Source: Bacteroidota bacterium (GTDB lineage: Bacteria > Bacteroidota > Bacteroidia > NS11-12g > UBA9320). From it: a stretch of DNA of 32,350 nucleotides. The notes under the pieces are model-generated. The model saw only the letters and a program-made list of their open reading frames with translations. It did no database searches and was not told where the DNA came from. The stretch lies in the NCBI GenBank assembly GCA_024679565.1, contig JAIBDD010000030.1:1-32350 (forward strand), read 5' to 3'. Positions 1 to 9,747 of this stretch are shown one piece after another. Numbering within the stretch: position 1 is the first letter of the stretch; each line of letters begins with the position of its first letter. The translations under genes were made by a program, and so were the position numbers.

Positions 1-1722
1 TGAACTACAGTTATCAGGAGATGTGTTATTTGTTATGCTTACTAATGCTAACACATCAGAAGTACTTGTTACTGTGTTTGTAGTTGTGAAGCTAAATGTT
101 CCAGCTCCAGTTCCTGTTACAGTTTCAGTGTTACCGTCTAATGTGTAAACTAATGTCCAAGCATCAGTTGTAGCTACACTACTAACAGTAACTGAGAAGT
201 CAACGGTACTACCATGACATAATCGAGCATCGTTACTAGCTATTGTAGCTAAAGGATTATCCTGAACGTTAATAGTAACAGTAGAATTCAAGTTTGAATT
301 CGTACACATTGTTCTACTTGTAGTAGCAATTCTTGTCAACGTGATATCCGTTGTAGTAGATATTGCACCTGTTGTGAACGTGTGAGCGTTACTAGCATTA
401 TTAGTAAAGTTCATAGACTTACTAGTTGTTCCTTCAGTCCAGTACAATGTGAATGTTTGACCATTCTCAATGTTCGTTACTGATAAGTCTATTGTTGTTG
501 TTGCTCCAGCACATACTGTATCGTTACCTGCAGATACAGAAACTGTAGCTATTGGTAATTCAAGTACTGTGATAGTAACAGTGTTTGAATTTGCAGTTGC
601 ACATAATCCTGATTGGTAAACCGCTCTATAAGATGTAGTCTCTTGTAGGTTAGTTACACTTAGAGTTGTGCTTGTGTTTGAAATACCTGTCCAGCTAGTT
701 GCAGTAGCTGCCATGTATTCCCATCCTACAATTACTCCTGTTCCAGCAGTTGTTTGACTAATTGTCGTGCTTCCACCTTTACAGATTGTATCTGTAGCTT
801 CTGTTATAACACCCGCAATTGTTGTTGGATCAACTGCTATCGTTTCCGAATCAGTTAATGATGAACTACAGTTATCAGGAGATGTGTTATTTGTTATGCT
901 TACTAATGCTAATACATCAGAAGTACTTGTTACTGTATTTGTAGTTGTGAAGCTAAATGTTCCAGCTCCTGTTCCTGTTACAGTTTCAGTGTTACCGTCT
1001 AATGTATAAACCAATGTCCAAGCGTCAGTTGTTGCTACGTTACTAACAGTAACTGAGAAATCAACAGTGCTACCATGACATAATCGAGCATCGTTGCTTG
1101 CAATAGTTGCAGCAGGATTATCTTGAACTGTAATCGTTGCAGTTGAACTCAAGCTAGAGTTAGTACAAGTTGTTCTGCTTGTTGTTGTTATCTGAGTTAA
1201 TGTGATATCAGTATTGCTTGATATAACACCTGTTGTAAATGAATGTGCATTACTAGCGTTGTTAGTAAAACTCATTGATTTGTTGGTTGCACCTTCAGTC
1301 CAATACAATGTGAATGTTTGACCATTCTCTACATTGCTTACAGTGAAATCAACAGTAGTTGTTGCACCTTGACAAATTGTATCGTTTCCAGCAGTCATTC
1401 CGATTGATGCACTTGGAAGTGTCAATACAGTAATAACAACTGTGTTAGAAGAAGCAGTATCACATGGGCTATTTGTATAAACAGCTCTATATAATGTTGT
1501 TGTAAGGATGTCGCTGTAAGTCTGTGTAGTAGAAGTATTACCAGTCGAAGACCAGTTCGTTCCACCATCAGTACTGTACAACCAGTCAGTAATTACACCA
1601 CCGTTTGTACTTGCAACTGTTTGCGAGATAGAACCTGATGCATCATAACAAACTGAATCTGATGATCCAATTGTTCCAGCTGCAGTAGGGCCTCTTACCT
1701 CATAAGTTGCAGATACACCACT
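1..1722 (-). repeat. 861-bp (287-residue) tandem supra-repeat, two close copies
   Basis: The sequence at 1 realigns with that at 862, an exact in-frame offset of 861 bp. The first 150 bases of the two copies encode the same 50 residues. Each unit holds about three Ig-like domains, with motifs near ARLCHGS, DTICKGGST and AGNDTVCAGA. A more diverged third copy seems to lie at about 1723-2583. The unit phase chosen here is arbitrary, and the array may continue past the left edge. Confidence 0.85.
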
Positions 1723-4700
1723 CAATGTGTTCGTACAAGTTGTAGTTGCAGAAGTAGTTGCTGTAGTATTTTCAATGCTTACTAAGGCAACAGTTTGAGT
1801 AGCGTTACCACCAGAAACAGTATAAGGAATTTCAAAACTGAATGTTCCAGGACCTGTTCCAGTAGTATCTTTAGATACGCTGTTGATTGTGTAACTTAAC
1901 TTCCAGCTTTCAGAAGTTTTGATATCACTTACAGTAATGCTAGCAGTTACCTTGTCACCATCACATACTTGAGCAGTTACACTATTTAATGTAACAGTTG
2001 GCATGTCGATGATTGTAACATTAGTAATACCAGTATTATCTAAGTTTTTCGCACAGCTAAATGTTCCTGACGAAATTGTAATCTTTACTAAAGTAACATT
2101 GAATGTCTCAGTCATTCGGCCTGGGCTAGTTGTGAATATTTTATCATTCACATCACCAGTTCCAGTTATAGTATGTGTTGAATCACCTTCTAATAAGATA
2201 AGTGTCCAGTCATTACTATTAGTACCTGTAACGTCATATGTTAAGTCAACAGTAGTTGTTGCAGACGCACAATACTTGATACTTGCAGGTAAGTCCCACT
2301 CAGCTAAAGGATTGTTTGTCAATACTGTGATAGTAACTGCAGAAGAGAATGCTTGACCAGTACAAGGTGCATTTTCTATTACAGCTCTGTATTGAGTAGT
2401 TGTTGCTAAGCTAGTGAACTCTAAAGTATCACCTGCAGAACCTGTGATTGTTGTCCAAGCACCTGATCCTACTTTTTTCTGCCATGCTACTACATAACCG
2501 TTTGTAGAAGTTCCGTCCCAAACTACGATTCCACCGGAGTTAGCACATAATGTATCGTTTGGTGCAGAAGCCGTACTTCCTGTTGGATTTGCTTTAACCA
2601 ATACAGTAGCTGTATCCGTTAATGTAGTATCGCAACTTGTATTTGTGTTTGTTACACTATTTAATATTACAGACCATGTTCCTGCTGAGTATCCAGATCC
2701 ACCATTTGTAAGTGTTTCGCTAATAGTAGCAGATGATCCAGTACCAGTCCAAGTACCTGTTGCAGTAGATGCACCGTTAGTTACTGTATAACCAATAGAA
2801 TATCCATGCGTATTTGGCACTCCAGATACACTTAATACAACGTCAATATTAGAACCTTCACAGATGCTATCATTTACGCTAACAATTGTAGCCGCTGGCT
2901 GTGGATGAACAAACAAGATAACTTCATTCGAAGTATCTGCAGGACAAGCACCACTCTTCACTACTACGTGGTAACGTGTAGTAAGGTGTGGGCTAACTAC
3001 CGTATGACTATCAGTAGTGTTACCTATGTCATACCAAGTAAATCCGTCATTATCACTAGAATCCCAGTTTTGAACTGTTCCAGTGTAACCAGTTAAGTTA
3101 AATGTATAAGGTCCAACATCTCCATCACAAATCGTATAGTTAGGAGTTAATGTACCCGGTACAGTTGGAGGGTCAACAGTCATGTCTTCAGACCAAGGTG
3201 AAGAACTGTATGAAGAATCACAACCTGTACTTGTATTTGTAACTGTTGGTACGTTAACGTTACTTGTTCCTACTGGTGTAAGTGCAAGAGTAGTAAATGT
3301 ACCTGTAGTAGTATCACTACCAGTAATGTTATTCGGGCCATCAACTGGACCAGTTGTGTACCAATCGAAATCCCAAATGTCAGTGTTTCTTACACCACCT
3401 ACGAAGTATTCGATATCAGCAGTGTAATTAATACAAACATTAGATGGAGCAACTAAACCGATGTAAGGACGTGGCATAATGTTTAATACCGCGTTTGGAT
3501 CAGTTATAGAAGTAGAGTTGATACAAAGTGGAGGCGTTCCCGCACCACCAGTCCATCTGATACTATCAATAACAAGTGGACGAGAATCAAAAGCACCATT
3601 TGGATCTTGGTGATATTGAGTAGGAACTGTTCTTGTAAACGTTCCGTTACCAGTACCAGTCCAAGCAGCAGGAGCAGCTGTTCCGTCAATTGTATAGAAT
3701 ATTTCCCAACTCTTACCAGCAGCATTTGCTACGGTAACGAAATAATCATTTGTTAAACCTGAACAGATGTTGGTTCCAAAAGCATTAACAAATGAAGTAA
3801 CGTCTGGTAAGTCTAATACAGTGATGTTATTGTTAGCAGGTGTATTACCAACACAACTAGTAGTTGTATTTGTAATCGCTGTGTATGAAACAGTGTAAAC
3901 ACCTGGAGGAGTTAAAGCTAAAGTAGTTGTATCCGTAGTTCCTGATGTTGGGCCTGTTCCTGTAACTGTGTGGTTTGTTGTTCCACCATCAGTTGAGAAC
4001 GTAAACGTCCAAACTTGAGATGCTCCAACGTCACTCACAGAGTAATCGATAGTTGCAGCTTCTCCATCACAAACACTTGAAGAAACACTATTAATTGTTA
4101 ATACCGGTAGGTCATCAACAATTACAGTTAATTCAGTACCTGAGAATGAATCTGTATTTACACAACTATGTGTGATGTTTTCAATTTGAGATATATCTAA
4201 TGTATATGGAGAACCACCATTTGTCAATGCTAAACCAGTGTTAACGGTGTATGTAGTTGCTCCCATATTACCAGTACCAGCCCAAACTGAAGCAGGCACA
4301 TTACTTTGTACTCCATCCGTGTGCGTTATTTCCCAGTTAATTGAGATAGGCGCACCACCGATAGTAGCACAGTATTCTGCATTTGTTATTGTCAAATCGA
4401 AAGTTGCAGTAGTGTTTTCACAAACCGTCAACGACTCCGTACTTAAGTCTACGTCAGGTACAGGATAAATAATAATTGTAATGGTAGGTATTGCTCCGAT
4501 TGTTCCAGTACATGTATTAGATGTATTAACAACACCATTTAATGTATACGTATAAACTCCAGGAGCCAATGTACCAGGAATCGAAACAGATATTGTTGTA
4601 TCACCAGTACCATTCAAGTTGTTCGTTCCAGCTAATCCGAAGATAGCAGCACCAGATCCACCTGAAGCACATGCGTTGGCTACATCTGTGCTGTCTCCAA

Positions 4701-7700
4701 TCATATCAACAGTCCAATCAGCTTCAACTGTAGTTGAACCTGTTGTGTATTGTGCGTTCGTAACATTAACACTAAATGATCCAGTAGCACCTTCACATAA
4801 AGTAACTCCTGTTGTAGAGAAAGTAACTACAGGCTCTGGGTTAACCGTTAATGTAAATGTATCAGCAACATTTACTGGGCAAGAAGCCGCAGTAGGTGAA
4901 GTAATACTTGCAGTAACTGTTGATGTAATGAATTGGTAAACACCAGCGCTTAATAAACCTGCATTGTTTGCCGTAAATGTATAAGATGAATTACCTGACC
5001 CTGTAAGTGGTGGCCCTGTAATGTTACTAGCCGTTGCGTCAGTATAAACCAATGTCCACGAAGCGTTGTTCGACGCCGTGTTCAATGCACTACAGTAACG
5101 CGCATTAGTAACTTCAATATCAAAATCCGTTGTTTCTCCCTCACAAATTGCAGTTGCAGTTGGTGTGAGGTCGATTTCAATTTTTGGATAAATATAAACG
5201 GTGATTGTACTTGTAGCACTTGTTCCTGTACAAGTTGAATCTGTATTTAATACATTACTAAGTGTATATGTATAAACACCAGGAACTAAGTTACCTGGGA
5301 TATAGTACTTATATGTTGAATTACCGCTACCTGAAGAATCACGTGCTAAACTTGCATTTTGACCAGCGTCAACAATACAAGCTGAAGTCATGTTACCTGA
5401 CGTTTCTGTAACATCAAAGCTCCAATTCACGTCATTACCGTTTAATTCGGCATTTGTTACGTTTACTACTAATGAATCCGTATCACCTTCACAAACTGTT
5501 AATGTCGCACTTGCAAAAGATGCATCAGGAGCCGGATTTACTGTCAATACATGAACCGTGTCGCCAGTTACTGTTTGAGAACAACTAATAGGTAATCCAG
5601 TCGTTGCTATTGTTGTTGCATCCCAAGTATAAGAGCCTTCAGTCAATGCTGCAGTTGTATTTGAGTTATAAGGTCCTGCAGTTATATTACCCGTACCAAC
5701 AATTGTAGCTGGAGCGTTACTAACAACATTATCAGTAATACCACTAATACTCCATCCTGCATTATTAAGTGTAGAAGGAGTTGAACAATATTGAGCGTTA
5801 GTAACAGAAACTGAGAAGTCACTAATTGCGATATTATTTTCACAAATCGAACTTGAATCAGGATTTACAGTAAAAGTAGGTTTTGGATATACAGTAATTG
5901 TAATGGTTTGCGTATTCGGTGAAGAGCCATCTACGTGACCGGTACAACTAGCATCCGTGTTTTCGATATTTGTTACTGTATATACATATTGTCCTACAGG
6001 TAAAGTTGTAGGTATATATATAGTAGAATCAACGTTACCAATTCCAGAGTAAGAACCGCTACCACCAGGTAGATCTGCTGTAGCTAGACCATTACATCCT
6101 GAAGATACCTGACCAGATGTTTCTGAATATGTAATTTCCCAATTGACATTTGTTCCGTTAAGTACAGCATTGGATACTTCAAAACTGAAACTATCTAAAG
6201 CACCTTCACATATGTTTATTGTATGTGGTCCTGTAACACCATTAATAACAACATCTGGTGCTGGGTTAACAGTAAGAATATGGACATTATTTGAAGAAAT
6301 TGTGTTAGCACAATTTGTAGACAAACCAGTAGTTGTAATGCTCGTAGCAGTCCAGCTATAAGACCCTGCTGTTAAGGCAGTTGTCGTATTTGAATTGTAA
6401 ATTGTTGTTGCACCATTTCCAGTACCAGTGATTGTTGCAGGAGCGCTACTAATTACGTTGTCTGTAATACCAGTAATACTCCATGATGCATTCGACAATG
6501 TAGTCGGAGCTGAACAATATCTTGCATTAGTAACAACCAAGTAGAAGTCACTTGATGCAACATTGTATTCACACACTTCACTCGAATCTGGTAGAACAGT
6601 GAATGACGGTTTGGGATATACATTTATCGTAATCTTTTGAGGGCCAAATGTTACACCATCAACAGTACCTGTACAAGGTCCAGAACCTGTATTAACAATA
6701 TTAGTAACGGTATAAGTATACTGACCAACTGCCAATGTACTTGGAACTGTTACTGTAAATGTACCGTTACCTGTACCCGTGTAAGATCCAGATCCACCAG
6801 GCATATCAGCAGTTACACCGCCAACACAACTTGTCGAAACAGTACCGCTTGACTCAGTGTAAGTGATTTCCCAATCAACACCAACTGCATTATGTAAGGC
6901 ATTTGATACTTCGAAGGTAAATGCTCCCGCTGTACCTTGACAAACATCCATTGTTTGATCTCCCGAAGCGTTATTAATTTTTACTTCAGGTCTTGGATCT
7001 ACACTAACTGTAAATGTATCTCTAGTCGATGACCCAACACATGCTCCAGCTGAAGCTGCAACACTTGCGTCAAAGATGTGATCAATTGGAGTTAATGTAT
7101 TTGGAGAGTTGATACCTATAGTATAGGTATTATCTCCACTACCAGTCAAACCAGGAATTATAGTTGACACATTACTATTAACTGCATCGGTGTGAACAGT
7201 AAGTGCCCAACTTGCAGTTGATGTAGTGCCAATCCCAGAACATCCCGTTGAATTGGTAATACTTAAATTAAATGATTCCGCGTCCAACTCACACACATCC
7301 TTGGTATCAGGATTCATTGTGATAATTGGTCGTGGTTGAACGATTATAGTAATCGTTTGTGTTGCTCCAACCGACCCAGTACATAAAGCCGATGTATTTG
7401 CAATACCAGTTAAGGTATACGTATAATAACCTGGAGAAAGACTAGAAGGAACATAAAATTTTTGTGATCCATTACCCGAACCAGTGAAACTTGCTGGCAA
7501 AATGCCGGCTAGAGTTCCTGAAGCACAAGCTGTAGCTGTTAAAGCACTTGCACCCGTTGCAGAGTAATAAATTTGCCATGGTTGGTTAACTGCGCTTAAC
7601 ACAGAGTTTGCAACCACTACATTAAATGAATCAGTATTTCCTTCACACATGGTAATTGACGATTTGTCAAAAGTTACCGTTGGCTCAGGGTTAACTGTTA

Positions 7701-9492
7701 ATGTAAAAGTTTTTGATGAAACATCTCTATTACAACCTGGGGCTGCTGGAGTTGTTACCGTAATTGTTGTTGGGTCAAAAACATAAGACCCTACAGCTAA
7801 ACCTGCATTAGTTGCAAAAACTCCAGTTCCAATGTTGGCATCTGTAAGTGGTGTAGCTGGCAAATTACTATTCAAGTTTGTTACTTGACTTACACCAGTA
7901 GTATATGGTAACGACCAAGAAACATTTCCTGCTGTACCACTACCTGCTGTAGTACCACAATAGGCAGTATTTGTAACAGAAACCACAAAACCTGTTGAAG
8001 TACCTGTTTCACATACACTCGTTGAAGTTGGTATAACTGCGATATCCGGAGTAGGATCAACTCGCCAGTCAACAGAAGCAGTTGCTCCAATTGTACCTGT
8101 ACAAGCATTTGACGTATTTGTTATACCTGTTAATGTATATTCATATATACCAACACCCATCGAAGTAGGGATTGTGTATGTTGTTGTACCGTTACCGTTT
8201 CCTGTAAGTGTTGCGCCTAGTAATCCAGCAGAACCACCAGTACATCCAGTTACTTGAGCAAAAGATGCTTCAGTAATGCTTGCACTCCAGTTAACTGAAA
8301 CAGGAGAACCACCCACAGTGTATTCAGCATTTGAAACTGTTATTGCGAATGATGTACCTGACCCTGACCCGTTACAAATATTAGATGGTGTTGTAGAAAA
8401 AGTTACAACTGGCTCAGGATAGATATTTACGTTTATTGAGTTTGTAGAAACTGATCTAGCACAAGTTGGGCTAGCAGTTGTATTTGTAATAGTAGTAATA
8501 GTAGCCGAATAAGCCCCAGGAGCTAAAGTACCTCCAGCAACCGGGATACTAATCAACCCACTACCACTACCTGCTGTAGTCAATAGCGCAGTTAAAGCTG
8601 CATCACCTGTGGCCACAATTGACCAATTTACATTGCCACCGCCGCTACTTGGATCTTCTTCTGCATTACTAACTGTATATTGTATTGTGAATCCTCCGTT
8701 TTCGCAGGCCGACAATGTGGACTGAGATGAAGCGACTGTTACAATCGGTCTTGGATTAACAGAAAGTGTTGATGTTGTTGCAGACCCAGAACCACATGCA
8801 TTTGAAACTGCAAGGTCTATGTCATCTTGATCGTCAGTTAATCCCGGTGTGTAAGAAAACGTATCTACCAACGTTAACACATCAGAAGTAGTTTGTACAG
8901 TAGCAGGTGCTCCCCCATCTGGAGTTTTTGACCAAACATAAGTCAAAACACCTGCTGGAGTTGGCGCAGACACTGAAGCTGCAAATACCGCTTCGTCACC
9001 TTCGCAAATATCAAAGCTTGACGTTAACGTTACAGTTGGCACTGCCGTTACCTTGACGTAGTTGAAAGGCCCAAGAGTGTCTGCATCACTACAAGCTCCA
9101 GACGACTCAGTAGCAACAGCGAAGTAAGTCGTGTTGGTTCCCAAGGCCGAAGCGTTGTTAACATTCAGGGTTGAAGTATTCCAACCGGAATAGTTCGGAG
9201 TCCCTGATCCCGTTATCGCTGTAGCCGTAGCGAAGGTAGAACCGACATACCACTGATAAGTGATTGTTCCAGCCCCACAATTACTCGTGGCAACGATTGG
9301 CAAGATTAAGGATGGTGATCCAGTTCCACAAAAGTCATTGTTTGTTTGTGGAGTCGAGTTCACCGTAATGGTTGCATTCACTTGCGTAAAAAGAGCCCCT
9401 ACGAAAAATACCAATAAAGAAAGGTATTTAACAAAAGCTGCTTTAATTTTTACTGATGTCCTCGTTATCGAGGCGAATCTACTATTAGTCAT
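1..9492 (-). CDS. Giant secreted PKD/Ig-like repeat protein, 3' end beyond window
   Basis: One frame is open from an ATG at 9492 to the left edge, 3164 codons with no stop in the many stretches I translated. The N-terminus has a basic stretch (residues 1-22), a hydrophobic core (about 24-35) and a probable signal peptidase site after VNA at residue 40. The rest is a chain of roughly 100-120-residue Ig-like units rich in Thr, Ser, Asn, Gly and Val. Each starts near a C-[ED]-G motif followed by a VTNA-like strand, carries a GTGN-type turn and ends near an NTxxTCTG motif, giving about two Cys per unit. This matches the PKD-like domains of large Bacteroidota surface proteins, which usually end in a type IX secretion signal (gliding-motility C-terminal type). 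That end lies outside the window, so T9SS export is inferred. A surface or adhesin role is likely but unproven. It is monocistronic at its 5' end, with its own -7 element 23 nt upstream. Confidence 0.9.
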   Translation of the reverse strand, partial: MTNSRFASITRTSVKIKAAFVKYLSLLVFFVGALFTQVNATITVNSTPQTNNDFCGTGSPSLILPIVATSNCGAGTITYQWYVGSTFATATAITGSGTPNYSGWNTSTLNVNNASALGTNTTYFAVATESSGACSDADTLGPFNYVKVTAVPTVTLTSSFDICEGDEAVFAASVSAPTPAGVLTYVWSKTPDGGAPATVQTTSDVLTLVDTFSYTPGLTDDQDDIDLAVSNACGSGSATTSTLSVNPRPIVTVASSQSTLSACENGGFTIQYTVSNAEEDPSSGGGNVNWSIVATGDAALTALLTTAGSGSGLISIPVAGGTLAPGAYSATITTITNTTASPTCARSVSTNSINVNIYPEPVVTFSTTPSNICNGSGSGTSFAITVSNAEYTVGGSPVSVNWSASITEASFAQVTGCTGGSAGLLGATLTGNGNGTTTYTIPTSMGVGIYEYTLTGITNTSNACTGTIGATASVDWRVDPTPDIAVIPTSTSVCETGTSTGFVVSVTNTAYCGTTAGSGTAGNVSWSLPYTTGVSQVTNLNSNLPATPLTDANIGTGVFATNAGLAVGSYVFDPTTITVTTPAAPGCNRDVSSKTFTLTVNPEPTVTFDKSSITMCEGNTDSFNVVVANSVLSAVNQPWQIYYSATGASALTATACASGTLAGILPASFTGSGNGSQKFYVPSSLSPGYYTYTLTGIANTSALCTGSVGATQTITIIVQPRPIITMNPDTKDVCELDAESFNLSITNSTGCSGIGTTSTASWALTVHTDAVNSNVSTIIPGLTGSGDNTYTIGINSPNTLTPIDHIFDASVAASAGACVGSSTRDTFTVSVDPRPEVKINNASGDQTMDVCQGTAGAFTFEVSNALHNAVGVDWEITYTESSGTVSTSCVGGVTADMPGGSGSYTGTGNGTFTVTVPSTLAVGQYTYTVTNIVNTGSGPCTGTVDGVTFGPQKITINVYPKPSFTVLPDSSEVCEYNVASSDFYLVVTNARYCSAPTTLSNASWSITGITDNVISSAPATITGTGNGATTIYNSNTTTALTAGSYSWTATSITTTGLSTNCANTISSNNVHILTVNPAPDVVINGVTGPHTINICEGALDSFSFEVSNAVLNGTNVNWEITYSETSGQVSSGCNGLATADLPGGSGSYSGIGNVDSTIYIPTTLPVGQYVYTVTNIENTDASCTGHVDGSSPNTQTITITVYPKPTFTVNPDSSSICENNIAISDFSVSVTNAQYCSTPSTLNNAGWSISGITDNVVSNAPATIVGTGNITAGPYNSNTTAALTEGSYTWDATTIATTGLPISCSQTVTGDTVHVLTVNPAPDASFASATLTVCEGDTDSLVVNVTNAELNGNDVNWSFDVTETSGNMTSACIVDAGQNASLARDSSGSGNSTYKYYIPGNLVPGVYTYTLSNVLNTDSTCTGTSATSTITVYIYPKIEIDLTPTATAICEGETTDFDIEVTNARYCSALNTASNNASWTLVYTDATASNITGPPLTGSGNSSYTFTANNAGLLSAGVYQFITSTVTASITSPTAASCPVNVADTFTLTVNPEPVVTFSTTGVTLCEGATGSFSVNVTNAQYTTGSTTVEADWTVDMIGDSTDVANACASGGSGAAIFGLAGTNNLNGTGDTTISVSIPGTLAPGVYTYTLNGVVNTSNTCTGTIGAIPTITIIIYPVPDVDLSTESLTVCENTTATFDLTITNAEYCATIGGAPISINWEITHTDGVQSNVPASVWAGTGNMGATTYTVNTGLALTNGGSPYTLDISQIENITHSCVNTDSFSGTELTVIVDDLPVLTINSVSSSVCDGEAATIDYSVSDVGASQVWTFTFSTDGGTTNHTVTGTGPTSGTTDTTTLALTPPGVYTVSYTAITNTTTSCVGNTPANNNITVLDLPDVTSFVNAFGTNICSGLTNDYFVTVANAAGKSWEIFYTIDGTAAPAAWTGTGNGTFTRTVPTQYHQDPNGAFDSRPLVIDSIRWTGGAGTPPLCINSTSITDPNAVLNIMPRPYIGLVAPSNVCINYTADIEYFVGGVRNTDIWDFDWYTTGPVDGPNNITGSDTTTGTFTTLALTPVGTSNVNVPTVTNTSTGCDSSYSSSPWSEDMTVDPPTVPGTLTPNYTICDGDVGPYTFNLTGYTGTVQNWDSSDNDGFTWYDIGNTTDSHTVVSPHLTTRYHVVVKSGACPADTSNEVILFVHPQPAATIVSVNDSICEGSNIDVVLSVSGVPNTHGYSIGYTVTNGASTATGTWTGTGSSATISETLTNGGSGYSAGTWSVILNSVTNTNTSCDTTLTDTATVLVKANPTGSTASAPNDTLCANSGGIVVWDGTSTNGYVVAWQKKVGSGAWTTITGSAGDTLEFTSLATTTQYRAVIENAPCTGQAFSSAVTITVLTNNPLAEWDLPASIKYCASATTTVDLTYDVTGTNSNDWTLILLEGDSTHTITGTGDVNDKIFTTSPGRMTETFNVTLVKITISSGTFSCAKNLDNTGITNVTIIDMPTVTLNSVTAQVCDGDKVTASITVSDIKTSESWKLSYTINSVSKDTTGTGPGTFSFEIPYTVSGGNATQTVALVSIENTTATTSATTTCTNTLSGVSATYEVRGPTAAGTIGSSDSVCYDASGSISQTVASTNGGVITDWLYSTDGGTNWSSTGNTSTTQTYSDILTTTLYRAVYTNSPCDTASSNTVVITVLTLPSASIGMTAGNDTICQGATTTVDFTVSNVENGQTFTLYWTEGATNKSMSFTNNASNAHSFTTGVISSNTDITLTQITTTSRTTCTNSSLSSTATITVQDNPAATIASNDARLCHGSTVDFSVTVSNVATTDAWTLVYTLDGNTETVTGTGAGTFSFTTTNTVTSTSDVLALVSITNNTSPDNCSSSLTDSETIAVDPTTIAGVITEATDTICKGGSTTISQTTAGTGVIVGWEYMAATATSWTGISNTSTTLSVTNLQETTSYRAVYQSGLCATANSNTVTITVLELPIATVSVSAGNDTVCAGATTTIDLSVTNIENGQTFTLYWTEGTTSKSMNFTNNASNAHTFTTGAISTTTDITLTRIATTSRTMCTNSNLNSTVTINVQDNPLATIASNDARLCHGSTVDFSVTVSSVATTDAWTLVYTLDGNTETVTGTGAGTFSFTTTNTVTSTSDVLALVSITNNTSPDNCSS
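4140..8440 (-). repeat. Array of ~700-735-bp two-domain repeats in the giant gene
   Basis: Similar segments encoding an LTVNPxP-type linker recur near 4845, 5550, 6265, 7000, 7700 and 8421, a spacing of 700-735 bp (about 238 residues). Each period has two Ig-like domains of different type, one with a VTNARYC motif and one with an INWEITY-like motif. The periods around 5540-6250 and 6250-6970 are especially alike: both contain a SxxPATIxGTGN segment and a DLPGGSGSY or DMPGGSGSY segment. Boundaries are approximate because I judged them by eye. Confidence 0.7.
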
Positions 9493-9515
9493 TTTTACAA
9501 TATTTGTACAGGGGG

Positions 9516-9523
9516 CAAAAGTA
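9516..9523 (-). promoter_or_regulatory. Bacteroidota -7 element for the giant gene
   Basis: On the minus strand the octamer TACTTTTG matches TAnnTTTG, the -7 consensus of the Bacteroidota primary sigma factor. It lies 23 nt before the ATG, implying a leader of about 15-17 nt with no Shine-Dalgarno but an A-rich TAAAA just before the start. A TTTG lies further upstream, but only about 12 nt away, shorter than the usual 19-21 nt, so the -33 element is uncertain. Confidence 0.55.
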
Positions 9524-9641
9524 TGAAGATTATTCCAAAAAAAAATATTTTAAGGAAATTTATCAATTGTTTTTGGTGACTGGTGTACTAGAAATCAGAC
9601 ACAGACAACCGTACACACAAGAGACTCATTTACAGTACATT

Positions 9642-9666
9642 AAAAAAAGAATTGCGTTTAATCGCA
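9642..9666 (-). terminator. Weak possible terminator after rsgA
   Basis: Reading the minus strand downstream of rsgA, a short stem TGCG/CGCA around an AT loop (9666-9653) is followed by a run of seven T (9648-9642). The stem has only 4 bp, so this is a weak call. The rest of the 9493-9747 gap shows no supported gene. Confidence 0.3.
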
Positions 9667-9747
9667 CCTCAACCTGTGATAATCGCGCTATTTGTCTTTA
9701 TAAACGTCGCGCAGCATATCAAAAATCATAATTTTCGATGCATTACT

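Noticed and set aside
1..8440. Regular repetition that could suggest a CRISPR or satellite array
   Set aside because: The period is 700-861 bp, in frame and coding; there are no short direct repeats with unique spacers and no cas genes.
767..9526. Many plus-strand frames of 60-120 codons within 1-9526, and one minus-strand frame at 7890-8108
   Set aside because: They lie opposite or out of frame with the giant gene, are Val/Thr/Ser-rich by reflection of its repeats, and show no family motif.
9504..9731. A 75-codon plus-strand frame in the gap upstream of the giant gene
   Set aside because: It starts at TTG, overlaps the giant gene's promoter, has no ribosome binding site and no recognisable sequence.
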